Source: Aquibacillus albus (lineage in GTDB: Bacteria; Bacillota; Bacilli; Bacillales; Amphibacillaceae). From it: a stretch of DNA of 64,000 nucleotides. Positions 44,587 through 54,321 of the stretch are shown here, piece after piece. The stretch's first letter is position 1; each line of letters starts with the position of its first letter. The stretch is from assembly GCF_016908325.1 (NCBI RefSeq), contig NZ_JAFBDR010000004.1, forward strand, positions 1-64,000. Reading direction: 5' to 3'. Position numbers and translations under genes: made by a program. A model generated the notes under the pieces. The model was not told where the DNA came from, ran no database searches, and was given only the letters and a program-made list of their open reading frames with translations.

Positions 44587-46335
44587 ATGGGAAATTCTTT
44601 TGATTTTCAAGGAACAGAAACACAATTGCTTCATGGAGGACAAACAGCCGATCCAACAACAGGATCACGAGCGGTACCAATTTACCAAACGACTTCTTAT
44701 CTTTTTAAAGATGCAGAGCATGCACAAAATTTATTTGCATTAGCTGAACAAGGAAATATTTATTCCCGTATTATGAATCCAACGGTTGATGCCTTTGAAC
44801 AACGAATGGCGCTACTAGAAGATGGTGTGGCAGCAGTAGCTACTTCTTCTGGGGCAGCAGCGATCACACTTTCTATTTTAAATATTGCCAACTCCGGAGA
44901 CGAAATTATTGCTGATAGTAACCTATATGGCGGAACATACAATTTATTTTCGACTACCCTTCCGAAATATGGGATTCATGTGATTTTTGTTGACGGTTCT
45001 GATCCAGAAAACTTCCGTCACGCAATCACACCGAAAACGAAAGCAATTTTTGGTGAAATCATAACTAATCCTAGTCTCAATGTTTTTGATTTAGAAGTGG
45101 TGTCTAGCATTGCTCATGAACATGACATTCCGCTTATTATTGATAATACGTTTGCTAGCCCGTATGGGTGTAAGCCTATCCAATGGGGTGCAGATATCGT
45201 TGTTCACTCTGCAACAAAATGGATCGGTGGACACGGAACATCGATTGGCGGGGTAGTGATTGATGGGGGAAGATTTAACTGGAATAATGAAAAATTCCCT
45301 GGCTTTACTGAACCTGATAGTAGTTATCACGGCTTACGCTATGCACAGGACATCGGTGCTCCAGCATTTGCAATCAAATTTCGCGTACAGCTATTACGAG
45401 ATATTGGTGCATGCTTAAGTCCACAAAATGCTTTTTATTTTTTACAGGGACTAGAAACGTTAAATCTACGTATTCAAAAACATAGTGAAAATACAGAGCG
45501 TGTTGCAGAATACTTATCAAATCATCCTGCTGTCGATTGGGTTACTTATCCTGGGTTGGAGGAGCATCCATCCCATGAACTAGCTAAAAAATACTTATCG
45601 AACACATTTGGCTCCATCATTACTTTTGGAATTAAAGGTGGTCGTGAGGCTGGCAGAAAGGTTATCGACAATATTAACCTATGGTCTCATGTTGCCAATG
45701 TTGGTGATGCAAAATCATTAATTATCCACCCTGCTTCCACTACACACCAGCAGCTAGATGAAGAAGGTTTAAAAAGTAGTGGTGTAACGGCAGAGCTTAT
45801 TCGCTTATCCGTTGGAATAGAAACCGTTGATGATATTATTAAAGATTTGGATCAAGCAATTTCAAAAGCGACTGGAACAGAACCAACGATTGTTCCAACA
45901 GAAGCACAGGCAATCGAATGGGCTCTATCTTCGCCATTTGCTAGGGGAGATGGACAGGTTAGACAAAAGACAATCGCGGTCGCTGGTGTAGTGAATGAAC
46001 CGACAGATGAAGGGTATCAAACCATTCAGAAGCTTCAGTCACTTGGCTATAATATTGCACCAATTGATGATCAAGAGGAAACATTATTTGGCGTAAAAAC
46101 CGTGCCATCACTTCAATCTGTCTCTTCTGACATTGATGTTCTTTATGCAAAGGATGCAGCCTTTGTAGACGGCATAGAGGAAAGTAACGTGAAAATTCTT
46201 TGGTTAGAAAACGGAAATGAAGCAACGAAAAAGCTTGCAGAAGCAAACGGTATTGTTGTGGTTGAAAACTTGAATCCATTTAAAGAACTGGATCGAATCC
46301 GTCGAAATGAAACAAGGGAAACAGTTCGTGTATAA
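44587..46335 (+). CDS. metY: O-acetylhomoserine sulfhydrylase (MetY) fused to a CoA-binding domain
   Basis: A PLP enzyme that makes homocysteine from O-acetylhomoserine and sulfide. The first 430 residues are complete MetY, with the PLP Lys near position 211 in HSATKWIGGHGTSIGG and GSRAVPIYQTTSY near 27. An extra C-terminal domain of about 130 residues (about 450-575; TIAVAGVVNEPTDEGYQ, GYNIAPIDDQ, VPSLQSVSSDIDVLY) has the Rossmann-like CoA-binding-2 (YccU/YneT) pattern. This fusion is unlike the stand-alone 430-residue MetY. ATG at 44587 follows GAGGAGGAATC. Expression is under the SAM riboswitch. Confidence 0.93.
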   Translation: MGNSFDFQGTETQLLHGGQTADPTTGSRAVPIYQTTSYLFKDAEHAQNLFALAEQGNIYSRIMNPTVDAFEQRMALLEDGVAAVATSSGAAAITLSILNIANSGDEIIADSNLYGGTYNLFSTTLPKYGIHVIFVDGSDPENFRHAITPKTKAIFGEIITNPSLNVFDLEVVSSIAHEHDIPLIIDNTFASPYGCKPIQWGADIVVHSATKWIGGHGTSIGGVVIDGGRFNWNNEKFPGFTEPDSSYHGLRYAQDIGAPAFAIKFRVQLLRDIGACLSPQNAFYFLQGLETLNLRIQKHSENTERVAEYLSNHPAVDWVTYPGLEEHPSHELAKKYLSNTFGSIITFGIKGGREAGRKVIDNINLWSHVANVGDAKSLIIHPASTTHQQLDEEGLKSSGVTAELIRLSVGIETVDDIIKDLDQAISKATGTEPTIVPTEAQAIEWALSSPFARGDGQVRQKTIAVAGVVNEPTDEGYQTIQKLQSLGYNIAPIDDQEETLFGVKTVPSLQSVSSDIDVLYAKDAAFVDGIEESNVKILWLENGNEATKKLAEANGIVVVENLNPFKELDRIRRNETRETVRV

Positions 46336-46423
46336 GATTGTATCCTTTCATTAAATGGAGGAAGTACCACTAATTTTCTTAAATCAGTGAATGTTCTGGT
46401 AGACACAAAAATAAAGAAACCAT

Positions 46424-46458
46424 TTAAAGAAGGACAGGGAGACTGCTCCTTCTTTTTC
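46424..46458 (+). terminator. Terminator of metY
   Basis: AAAGAAGGA and TCCTTCTTT with T-run. Confidence 0.75.
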
Positions 46459-46614
46459 TTTCTAAATCCCCCCCTTTAAATGAAAATATAACTCCTTTAA
46501 AATAGTTATTGCTAATTACGAACAAGTTATCATAAAATAAAGTATCCTAATTACTCGTTTTGTATCGATTAGAATAGGGAAAAATATAGTTAAATTCATT
46601 TAGGTGTGGTGTGC

Positions 46615-47538
46615 ATGCGCAAGTCTATACTTATTATTTCAACATTCGCCATCCTCTTCCTTTTACTTGGAGTTTCATATTCTTTTGATCATTCAACAAG
46701 TTATGTTCCACATGAAGAAGAGATGAAAGATTCACAAATTATCGAAGAGGGACAACAGGAAGAAGAGGATAAGGAAGAGGAAGAACCTGAACAAAATCAA
46801 GAAGAACAGGCCAATCATAATATTGCCAGCAACATAAAAGAGACCGTTAAGCATGTGATTGAGGGTGCCGTTAATTTATTTATAAAAGAGGACTTATCTA
46901 TTGTAGCGATAGGCGACTCCCTAACCCAAGGTGTCGGCGATGAAACAAATAATGGTGGCTATGTAGGGATTCTTAATCATACATTTGAGGAAATGGATCA
47001 ATCGATAGATATTGTCAACTATGGGAAGCGAGGCAATCGGTCTGATCAATTGCTAAAGAGACTTGAAGATCCCGAAATTTCCTCATCGATTGAAAACGCT
47101 GACCTTACACTTATAACAATCGGCGCTAATGATATCATGAAAGTAGTGCAAAACAATTTTACCAACCTTCATTATGAACCATTTAGAGTGGAATTGGATG
47201 ATTATGAAGATAGGCTTCGAGAAATAATTGAAAGAATGAAAACAATGAATCCGGAAACAGAGATTTATCTGCTTGGCATTTATAACCCATTCGAAAAATA
47301 CTTTGGTGATATTGAACAACTAAACTTAATTATTGAAAATTGGAATCAAACGAACTTAGCTGTTGCAAGCCGTTATGATCAAGTAACCTTCGTTCCAATT
47401 AGAGACTTATTTCAAGATGGTGATGAAAGTTTATTCGCAGAGGATAAGTTTCATCCTAATATTAACGGGTATGAGTTAATGGCAGAGCGTGTCCTTCATT
47501 TTATTAAACCATCAATTGAGAAAAAGGAAGACTTCTAA
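46615..47538 (+). CDS. ypmR: SGNH/GDSL-family lipase-like protein (YpmR)
   Basis: An extracytoplasmic serine esterase-like protein of 307 residues. The N-terminal membrane anchor (MRKSILIISTFAILFLLLGV) is followed by an acidic, Gln/Glu-rich linker (about 30-62) and an SGNH domain: IVAIGDSLTQGVGDE (Ser, block I), GKRGNRSD (block II), LITIGANDI (block III Asn), and DKFHPNINGYE (Asp-His, block V). Substrate unknown. ATG at 46615 is chosen after TTTAGGTGTGG. Followed 69 bp on by ypmS, as in B. subtilis. Confidence 0.9.
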   Translation: MRKSILIISTFAILFLLLGVSYSFDHSTSYVPHEEEMKDSQIIEEGQQEEEDKEEEEPEQNQEEQANHNIASNIKETVKHVIEGAVNLFIKEDLSIVAIGDSLTQGVGDETNNGGYVGILNHTFEEMDQSIDIVNYGKRGNRSDQLLKRLEDPEISSSIENADLTLITIGANDIMKVVQNNFTNLHYEPFRVELDDYEDRLREIIERMKTMNPETEIYLLGIYNPFEKYFGDIEQLNLIIENWNQTNLAVASRYDQVTFVPIRDLFQDGDESLFAEDKFHPNINGYELMAERVLHFIKPSIEKKEDF

Positions 47539-47607
47539 TTTAGGCTGCCGCTAATGCTGCTGTGTATTGCGTAAAGGACTTTGACATTTGAGAAAAGGTG
47601 AGTAGAA

Positions 47608-48207
47608 ATGGACGGAATCAATAAATGGAAAGTACTAACGTACGGATTATTTAGTTTTATTCTTGCTTGTGTCCTTATTATTTTATTACTGATCATGTGG
47701 CCTGTGCCACATACACAGGTACCCGAAAAAGAATTTATTGAAGAGGAAGATGGGGCAGAATTCACCATTCGTTCAAGCAAAGAGAACCTAAATGAGCTTG
47801 TCAATGCCTATGTTGATAAACTTTTAGATAACAAAGGCGACAAATATACGGTTGACTTTGGCGATGATGTCCACCTAATGGGGTCGATTGAAGCTTTTGA
47901 TACAGAAATTCCAATCTCCATTAGATTGGAGCCGGTTGTCCTGGAAAATGGAGACTTAATCTTAAACCAAAAAGAAATTTCTTTAGGATTATTACATCTT
48001 CCAAATAAAAGAGTGTTGCAATATTTACAAAGAAATATTCCTACACCTGAATGGGTAGTCATTAATCCAAAGGAAGAGAATATTTATGTTGCCATTACGC
48101 AAATGGATATTAAAAGTAATTTTAAAATAAAGGCTCAACAGTTCGACTTAAAAAATGATAACATTTCGTTTCGAATAAAAGTTCCAAATGAAACGTTAGG
48201 CTTATAG
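47608..48207 (+). CDS. ypmS: YpmS family membrane-anchored protein (DUF2140)
   Basis: A 199-residue protein with one N-terminal helix (about 9-30) and an extracytoplasmic domain with the pattern VHLMGSIEAFDTEIPISIRL. It is the standard partner of ypmR in Bacillaceae. Start after AAAAGGTGAG. Its role is unknown, but the pairing suggests work on cell-surface lipids or polymers. Confidence 0.88.
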   Translation: MDGINKWKVLTYGLFSFILACVLIILLLIMWPVPHTQVPEKEFIEEEDGAEFTIRSSKENLNELVNAYVDKLLDNKGDKYTVDFGDDVHLMGSIEAFDTEIPISIRLEPVVLENGDLILNQKEISLGLLHLPNKRVLQYLQRNIPTPEWVVINPKEENIYVAITQMDIKSNFKIKAQQFDLKNDNISFRIKVPNETLGL

Positions 48208-48233
48208 TTTTAGAGAGAGAACAAGACTAGGAA

Positions 48234-48270
48234 CTGAACTCAATCATACTTCTGGTTTGATTGAGTTCAG
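48234..48270. repeat. Perfect 13-bp inverted repeat after ypmS
   Basis: CTGAACTCAATCA and TGATTGAGTTCAG with an 11-base loop. No T-run follows, so it may be a terminator without tail or an RNA 3' end. It lies between convergent ypmS and the DUF4097 gene. Confidence 0.6.
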
Positions 48271-48372
48271 CACTAGATTGGCATTGAACTATATGAGCCT
48301 CGGCGTTTTCGTTACATTCAGCACCTTTTCTCTCCTTGTATTGCACGAATTCACTTAAAAGGTCCATTCTCC

Positions 48373-49212
48373 TTAGCGGCCTATAACAGAAACTTTTCCC
48401 ACATCTGTCTGCACATGAACTTTCGGTGAGCCACTTCCCACCTTCTTATAATAACTTTTGCCAGACATTTCGGAGACAATATCTAAATTTTTAACAGACA
48501 CATCCCCGACATTACTCTGAAGGCTTAGCAATAAACTGGTTGGTTGTTCTTGGACAGATACTTCTGCTTCTCCTACATCTGTTTTCACCATGATATCATC
48601 TGTAAACGCAACCATATCCATCTCCACTTTTCCCGTATCTGTTTCGATCGTAAATGCACCGACTCCCTGCCTCACATCAACTTTTCCTACATTACTTTTT
48701 AAAACTGCTCTTTCACTAATCACACCTTCTATATGAACGGCTCCGACGTCAGAACTTGCTATTAGCTCATTAATCGTCAAGTAATCTATATTTATCTGAC
48801 CAACACCTGTTTTTACATCAACCTTTTGATAGGTTTTTGCAGGTAATTGAACATCTAACTGTAATGATTCATTAAAACGAAATAGAGAAGTGATATTAAA
48901 TTGGAACCCCTTATCTTTTTGCCTGGTTTCAATCGTTAACTTTTCATCATCTTCTATGACATCAAATTGCAATTGCTTATTTAATGATTTTCCTTTTAGT
49001 TCGATGTGGATCGAATCATCGATACTTTCTGTTACGTTGACTTTTCCTACATCCATTATGATCTCTACAGATTCGATTGCCTCTCCATCAACAACCTTTG
49101 ACTCTTGAATAGTATTTTCTGACTTCATGGAAAATACATCTCTACTAAAAGTAAGAGAGCCTACAATACCTATAATGAAAAAAATAAACGCAATAAGTGC
49201 AACTTTTTTCAT
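48373..49212 (-). CDS. DUF4097 beta-strand repeat protein (LiaG-like)
   Basis: An exported, membrane-anchored protein of 279 residues: N-terminal helix (about 4-24), then a beta-helical DUF4097 domain of short repeated strands with DVGKV/DVGAV motifs, for example VGKVNVTES, VGQINIDYL, VGAVHIEGV, VGKVDVRQG and DTGKVEMDM. The ATG at 49212 follows AAGGGGTGA, five bases after the stop of the upstream DUF1700 gene. B. subtilis LiaG is of the same fold, but there it is inside the lia operon; here it is distal. Confidence 0.88.
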   Translation of the reverse strand: MKKVALIAFIFFIIGIVGSLTFSRDVFSMKSENTIQESKVVDGEAIESVEIIMDVGKVNVTESIDDSIHIELKGKSLNKQLQFDVIEDDEKLTIETRQKDKGFQFNITSLFRFNESLQLDVQLPAKTYQKVDVKTGVGQINIDYLTINELIASSDVGAVHIEGVISERAVLKSNVGKVDVRQGVGAFTIETDTGKVEMDMVAFTDDIMVKTDVGEAEVSVQEQPTSLLLSLQSNVGDVSVKNLDIVSEMSGKSYYKKVGSGSPKVHVQTDVGKVSVIGR

Positions 49213-49217
49213 ACCCG

Positions 49218-49763
49218 TCACCCCTTAATGACCCGAATATTAAATTTTACATATGTTCCAATTCCTTTAATTAATCCTTTACCGACATACATCATACCGA
49301 TGGAAATAAGCACACCCAAACTAGAAACCGTTAAAACAATAAAAAATTCACCGAGCACATTTGCTGCCTGCCCAAGAACAATGGAGACAAGCCAGGCCAG
49401 TGGTGTTAAGGAGAAGGCTATTCCAACGGCTGAAAACGATAGATACACCGCAATGATTGCTACTACTGGACCTAGCAAAAAAATTAAGTTGAAAAAGAAT
49501 AAACCAATCGCAGCAATGATGACTCGGGAAATACTTGTCGTTGGGTTCCCCTTTTCTATTACTTGAACATCGACATCTGCTAATATATCATCTGCAATCA
49601 TTTTCGGAATTCCCAATGCAGCTGCAACCTCGGCCTCTGTTTTTCCTTCTGTAAAACCAATGTCAAACTGCTCTTCATATTCATCGATAATTTCTTTACG
49701 TTTCTGTTGCGGCACCTTTCTCAGCCGGTAGTCTAATTCCTTCAAAAAATCTTTTTTCGTCAT
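49218..49763 (-). CDS. DUF1700 (HAAS domain) membrane protein
   Basis: A 181-residue protein with a soluble HAAS N-terminal domain (MTKKDFLKELDYRLRKV..., about 1-60) and a C-terminal four-helix membrane part (about 79-160). HAAS domains often work with PadR-type regulators or as anti-sigma-like sensors, a family-based remark. ATG at 49763 after GGAGGAGGG. It is translationally close to the following DUF4097 gene, the common partner in Firmicutes. Confidence 0.88.
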   Translation of the reverse strand: MTKKDFLKELDYRLRKVPQQKRKEIIDEYEEQFDIGFTEGKTEAEVAAALGIPKMIADDILADVDVQVIEKGNPTTSISRVIIAAIGLFFFNLIFLLGPVVAIIAVYLSFSAVGIAFSLTPLAWLVSIVLGQAANVLGEFFIVLTVSSLGVLISIGMMYVGKGLIKGIGTYVKFNIRVIKG

Positions 49764-49881
49764 CCTAATAACCCTCCTCCATCCATACACTTACATTGTG
49801 ATTAAACACTCTAGATAATAAAATATGATTCCACTAAACAAATAGGCAAAGCAACAATCTTTTAGAAAGCAGTCTTACAAT

Positions 49882-50721
49882 TTAATCAGTTATCCAGTTC
49901 TTTATTTTGTCTAGGCTATCTGGGTGGAATAGAATACCGTTATGGTCTGTATCTGCTATCACTTGAGGTGTTGTCGTGGAGTATTTTGTGAATAAGGGTT
50001 CATATTTTGTATGATCAAACTCCTCATCTTGATCGCCAATTAGGAGTAACGTAGACTCAGGTAGATTAGCCAGCGCTTTTTTATAATTATCAGGAATGCG
50101 TGACATGAATAATCGATAGCTTAGCGTTAATGTCTCTGTACCATGGAATAATTCTTCCGGCTTAAATCTTCTATATATTGGCAAATGATTCTGTTTCGTA
50201 AAACCGAGTTTATTTAGAAGCATGAGCTTAATCAGCCTTCCCATCCACACCTTGTTCTTTTCAGTCTCCTCGGTCTTCTTCATAATCGGAGCCTGAAAAT
50301 GCACGAATGGGGACAACAGTAAATACTTATCTACCAAACTAGCAAATTTACTATCTGCAAACCGTATAAATGTCCCACCACCGGCAGAGTGACCGGCTAA
50401 AATTACTTTTGTAGATGGATATGTTTTCTTTAATTGCTTAATCAATTCTGCAATATCTTCTTCTTGCTGCCCAATATAATCAAGATCTCCTCTACGTATT
50501 GGGTTCTCTCCATAACCTCTTAAATCAGGAGTAAATACGTGGGCTAAATTTTCAGATGAAAGATAAGCAGCTAATGGCTCCAAATACTTGCTGTCTTCCC
50601 CAATTCCATGCAGTAGGATAACGATACTTCCTGGATTACTCGCTTCATAATGACGGTAATATAAATGGTTTCCATCTGTTGCTTGATAAGATAAAAGATC
50701 AGGTAAATTTGTTGCTGACAT
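49882..50721 (-). CDS. Alpha/beta hydrolase, lysophospholipase-like
   Basis: A 279-residue serine hydrolase. HGIGEDSKYLEPLA (oxyanion region, about 36-49), nucleophile GHSAGGG (about 106-112), Asp near GDQDEEFD (about 231-238), and His near DTDHNGILFHP (about 258-268) form the triad pattern of the monoacylglycerol lipase group. GGAGGGGAT precedes the ATG at 50721; the frame upstream adds 13 residues without support. It lies 74 bp after liaR and may be the end of the lia message, perhaps tied to membrane lipid repair. Confidence 0.88.
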   Translation of the reverse strand: MSATNLPDLLSYQATDGNHLYYRHYEASNPGSIVILLHGIGEDSKYLEPLAAYLSSENLAHVFTPDLRGYGENPIRRGDLDYIGQQEEDIAELIKQLKKTYPSTKVILAGHSAGGGTFIRFADSKFASLVDKYLLLSPFVHFQAPIMKKTEETEKNKVWMGRLIKLMLLNKLGFTKQNHLPIYRRFKPEELFHGTETLTLSYRLFMSRIPDNYKKALANLPESTLLLIGDQDEEFDHTKYEPLFTKYSTTTPQVIADTDHNGILFHPDSLDKIKNWITD

Positions 50722-50794
50722 CAATATCCCCTCCGCTTTACTTTTCCTATATCTTACCAATTATTGGATAGAACGACAACGCGCAATCTTCCAT

Positions 50795-51430
50795 CTAACC
50801 TTTGATTAAACCGTGCTTAAACGCATAAATAGCTGCTTGTGTTCGATCACTAACTTCGAGCTTACTCAATATATTACTGACATGAACCTTCGTCGTTTTT
50901 AAAGCAATAAATAATTCGTCTGCAATTTCTTGATTGTTTTTTCCTTGAGCAATTAATAACAAGATTTCCATTTCTCTTGCAGTTAACGATTCATGGGGAT
51001 GGACAACATTTTTCGTTCTCATTTTCGATAACACTTTATTCGTTACTTCTGATTCGAACACAGACTCTCCCTCATAGGTGGAGCGAATCGCCTTCGCTAT
51101 CTCGCTTGCCTTCGAAGTTTTCAGCAAGTAACTTGTCGCACCAGCTTCGAGTGCTGGATATACTTTTTCATCATCGATAAAACTAGTGACAACTATAATT
51201 TTTGCCTCTGGCCATGCTTGAACGATTTTTCTTGTTGCTTCAATCCCATCCATTTCATCCATGACTAGGTCCATCAGAATAATATCCGGACGGAGCTCCA
51301 ATGCTAACTCCACCGCTTTTTTCCCATTGTCCGCTTCAGCTACAACTTCAATATCAGCTTGTGTGGACAGATAGGAACTAACCCCAATACGAACCATTTC
51401 ATGGTCATCCACAAATAATACTTTAATCAA
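50795..51430 (-). CDS. liaR: Response regulator LiaR
   Basis: A NarL/LuxR-type regulator, 211 residues, partner of LiaS. Receiver domain with [14 protein letters not shown], phospho-Asp about 51 in [13 protein letters not shown]; output [21 protein letters not shown] and the block after it (about 143-205). TTG at 51430 is chosen: AAGGTGA is five bases upstream and the product begins exactly like other LiaR proteins. It overlaps the liaS stop by eight bases, implying translational coupling. It should activate the liaI promoter under cell-envelope stress. Confidence 0.93.
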   Translation of the reverse strand: MIKVLFVDDHEMVRIGVSSYLSTQADIEVVAEADNGKKAVELALELRPDIILMDLVMDEMDGIEATRKIVQAWPEAKIIVVTSFIDDEKVYPALEAGATSYLLKTSKASEIAKAIRSTYEGESVFESEVTNKVLSKMRTKNVVHPHESLTAREMEILLLIAQGKNNQEIADELFIALKTTKVHVSNILSKLEVSDRTQAAIYAFKHGLIKG

Positions 51431-52472
51431 TTCGTTCACCTTCTATATCAATGATTGGAACACGAACCTCTAAACGAGTTCCTTCATTTGGAATACTTAT
51501 CATCCGAAAATTTGCACCAACTTCAGCAGCTCTTTCTTTCATATTCGTCAGTCCATAAGAGCCGGCACTATTTTCTTCCATGTCAAAACCAACCCCATCA
51601 TCGGTTACACGTAAAATAACGAAATGGTCTCTCTCCACTAACCAAACGTCTAATGTAGTTGCTTTTGCATGCCTTAATGTGTTGGATATTGATTCCTGTA
51701 AAATTCGAAACAGGTGATCCTCTACCCCTTTACTGAGCTGTACCTGTTCCATTTTCCAATTGATTTCCAACGGAACCTTCTGCTGCAGCTCTTCTAATAG
51801 CTGTTTGACCCCTTCTGTAATGGATTTATTCTTCAATGCAACAGGACGCAGGTGTAAAAGTAAGGCCCTCATTTCTAATTGTGCTTGTTGTATAATAGCT
51901 TCTATTTGCTTTAACTGCTTTGTTAGCATTTCACTTTTATCCATCGTTGACTCATTCATTGCCGATACCATCATCGATGCTGCGAACAACTCTTGACTGA
52001 CGGAATCATGAAGCTCTCTTGCCAAGCGATTTCTTTCCTCGGAAACAACTTGTTCGATTTGCTTTTCCTGGTCTTCTACTCGCTCATCAACTAAACGTTG
52101 TGTTCGTTTCGTTTGTTCATTGATGTATTGTTGAACCTCTTTTAACTTCAGCTGCAAGGATGCAATTTCGGTCATATTGATCTGTTTGTCTACCTCAAAA
52201 TTCGTGCCGCGGTTTAATGCTTCCACCGATTGTACTACGATTGATAATTGCTTTCTACTTACTAGGCCAACAATCATTCCACAACCTGCTCCAACCACAA
52301 GTGATACTACTGGTGCAATCAAAACAAATGGTAGTTCAAACAAAGTTTGTTCCCATAATAAAGTCCAATCCTGTAGCGGAAAAGCAAGAAAAAACATTCC
52401 CCCCAACACTAAAAATAAACAAAAGGAATAGATTGCACCAAGGACAATCGAGCGATTAACAACCGTTTTCAT
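51423..52472 (-). CDS. liaS: Sensor histidine kinase LiaS
   Basis: A membrane kinase of the NarX/HisKA_3 type, 349 residues. Two N-terminal helices (about 9-30, 44-68) with a very short outside loop, typical of intramembrane-sensing kinases; a coiled linker; dimerisation motif [18 protein letters not shown] with phospho-His near 153; and an ATPase domain with [14 protein letters not shown] and [14 protein letters not shown]. It overlaps liaF by four bases (ATGA). Reads envelope damage by cell-wall antibiotics. Confidence 0.94.
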   Translation of the reverse strand: MKTVVNRSIVLGAIYSFCLFLVLGGMFFLAFPLQDWTLLWEQTLFELPFVLIAPVVSLVVGAGCGMIVGLVSRKQLSIVVQSVEALNRGTNFEVDKQINMTEIASLQLKLKEVQQYINEQTKRTQRLVDERVEDQEKQIEQVVSEERNRLARELHDSVSQELFAASMMVSAMNESTMDKSEMLTKQLKQIEAIIQQAQLEMRALLLHLRPVALKNKSITEGVKQLLEELQQKVPLEINWKMEQVQLSKGVEDHLFRILQESISNTLRHAKATTLDVWLVERDHFVILRVTDDGVGFDMEENSAGSYGLTNMKERAAEVGANFRMISIPNEGTRLEVRVPIIDIEGERID

Positions 52473-53200
52473 CCTCTAATCACCTCGATTTTCCCAACAA
52501 CCATCGAAGTAAAGATTTTAACTTTTTGATTCGTATCCGAGTAATTCGGTGTTTCCAGATGAAGCACCTTATTCCATACATTCGGTTCTACATGGTCCAA
52601 TATTTTAACCGTACCAAACATAACCGAATGATGAACACTAACTTCCACATCATACGGAACACGAATCTGCACATTACCTACAAGATTACGGATGACAACT
52701 ACCGGTTCACTTTTTGGAATAACTGTATAATTTAAATCAATAATGACGTCTCCGACAGCCGTTTGAATGTTGACATCTTGCCATTCATACGCACGGGGCG
52801 GAGTCTTTTGCTCCCCAAACCAATTATTCGTAAAGACAACCTTTTTTCGAACAATTTTTTCAGGTTCATCCGGTTCATGCTCAGTAAACTGCGGTGCATA
52901 ATAAGCCGGATCTTGCTTTGACTTATACCATTTGTAAACAAAATAAATAACCCCGACCATTAACAAAACTTTAAATGCAATCGTGTTCATCACTGTAACC
53001 GCAAGGAAGAAGGCACCCACCCAAAACATGAATTTCCCACGAGGTCGATAATAGGTTTTCTTGCCAAAATAAACGAGCAATATAAAAATGACCGAAAAGA
53101 TGAGGAGTCCAGTGTTAAGAAACAACAATTCGACAAGAAATAGAAGCATCGTCCCAAGCAACAGAATATCTACGATGCCTATATTCGCTTTATTAATCAT
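52469..53200 (-). CDS. liaF: LiaF, negative regulator of LiaRS
   Basis: A membrane protein of 243 residues with about four N-terminal helices (about 8-90) and a cytoplasmic C-terminal beta domain (about 140-243) containing VGDVIIDLNYTVIPKSEP and VGNVQIRVPYDVEV of the DUF2154 type. It holds LiaS inactive in the absence of stress. GGAG lies upstream. It is separated from liaH by a palindromic repeat. Confidence 0.92.
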   Translation of the reverse strand: MINKANIGIVDILLLGTMLLFLVELLFLNTGLLIFSVIFILLVYFGKKTYYRPRGKFMFWVGAFFLAVTVMNTIAFKVLLMVGVIYFVYKWYKSKQDPAYYAPQFTEHEPDEPEKIVRKKVVFTNNWFGEQKTPPRAYEWQDVNIQTAVGDVIIDLNYTVIPKSEPVVVIRNLVGNVQIRVPYDVEVSVHHSVMFGTVKILDHVEPNVWNKVLHLETPNYSDTNQKVKIFTSMVVGKIEVIRG

Positions 53201-53233
53201 AGGAGCTCTCCTCTGTTTAAAAATAAAGTCTCA

Positions 53234-53255
53234 CTAAGGGGTCTGACCCCCTTAG
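53234..53255. repeat. GGGGTCTGACCCC palindrome inside the lia operon
   Basis: CTAAGGGGTCTGACCCCCTTAG, written in two parts as CTAAGGGG and CCCCTTAG around TCTGA-C, extends the core (53238-53250) to a 22-bp stem. It lies between liaH and liaF. Confidence 0.8.
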
Positions 53256-53282
53256 CAATTCTCTCTTAAGACTACCATGAAA

Positions 53283-53909
53283 CTACTTAGAAGCAACTCT
53301 TTTTTCGAGCTCTGCAAATCTTGCATCTAGCGTGTATAGACGATAATCCGATTTGACTTGATTTTCCAATCGTTCAATGTAGCTTTCCAATTCCTCAAAT
53401 TTAGATGTGCTTTTGGCTGCCAAATCAGATTGCAGTACTTTATTCATTCCCTTATGTGCCCTTGCAACATTCTCCCTAGACTTTAATTCCATTCTTTTTA
53501 CGTATAAATCCTTTAGTTTATGACGCATTTGAACATACTTGGTTTCCAGAAGTTCTAATTCGTTCCGTGCTTTATCTGTTATTTCCTGTAACTGCTGAAC
53601 TCTTCCTTCATATTGAAGCTGCTCTTCTAATGCTTGCTCCTGTAATTCTGTTTCATTTGCCTCTTGAGCAATTGCTGCTTGACGCTTTCTTTTTTCCACC
53701 ATTGCTTTCGCTTGCTGAAGCTCACGGGAAAACTGTTGTTTGATGTCATATTGCTTATCAACCAGATGCTTTATTTTTCTCGCTTCCTGCTCACATTCAC
53801 GTATATATTGATTCACATGACCAATTGGATTTTTTTGCTCCTTTTGATCTAAAACTTCATGTAAGTCTGCGCTGATCGTTTCTTTTATTCTTGTAAATAG
53901 ATTGCTCAT
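53283..53909 (-). CDS. liaH: Phage-shock protein A homolog LiaH
   Basis: A PspA/IM30/Vipp1-family protein of 208 residues, nearly all alpha-helical coiled coil (about 25-205). The N-terminus FTRIKETISADLHEVLDQKE is the membrane-binding amphipathic helix of the family. Forms large rings that protect the membrane in envelope stress. GGAGCG precedes the ATG. It follows liaI by 27 bp. Confidence 0.93.
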   Translation of the reverse strand: MSNLFTRIKETISADLHEVLDQKEQKNPIGHVNQYIRECEQEARKIKHLVDKQYDIKQQFSRELQQAKAMVEKRKRQAAIAQEANETELQEQALEEQLQYEGRVQQLQEITDKARNELELLETKYVQMRHKLKDLYVKRMELKSRENVARAHKGMNKVLQSDLAAKSTSKFEELESYIERLENQVKSDYRLYTLDARFAELEKRVASK

Positions 53910-53936
53910 TATTTTCGCTCCTTTAATTATTGTGTT

Positions 53937-54242
53937 TTATTCATAAATTTCTTCTAGATACTTTTGGTCCTTTTCACTTTTCCACTTTTTATAGGCATAA
54001 TAAAGCACGACAAAGGAGGCAACGCCTATTAATGCTGGGACGTTCGACAAGGAAATAGCGATACCAAGTAAAATCGCAAATCCCCAAAGTACCTTTTCCA
54101 TTGCTGTATTTGCTAAGATGAATTTTTTAATCGCATAGTAAGAAACAAGTAAACTTACCAGTAGGATAATCATCGGGCCTAGGTTGGCAAGAATGATGAT
54201 ACCTGCAACGATTGCAAGCAGGATTAGTAGGAATGTTTTCAT
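53937..54242 (-). CDS. liaI: LiaI-type small membrane protein
   Basis: A 101-residue membrane protein with about four hydrophobic helices (about 4-24, 26-42, 45-60, 62-80) and a charged tail YKKWKSEKDQKYLEEI. It anchors LiaH to the membrane. ATG at 54242 is chosen because GAAAGGAGGGAA lies upstream; the reading from 54263 begins inside that ribosome-binding site. First gene of the lia operon. Confidence 0.88.
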   Translation of the reverse strand: MKTFLLILLAIVAGIIILANLGPMIILLVSLLVSYYAIKKFILANTAMEKVLWGFAILLGIAISLSNVPALIGVASFVVLYYAYKKWKSEKDQKYLEEIYE

Positions 54243-54321
54243 TTTTTTATTCCCTCCTTTCATGCTCTTATCATACCGAGATTACTCGCCCGATTTAATG
54301 GCCCTAGGGTATATTTTTAAC

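Noticed and set aside
48234-48270. Terminator for ypmS
   Set aside because: The stem is strong but no T-run follows on either strand, so it is recorded only as an inverted repeat.
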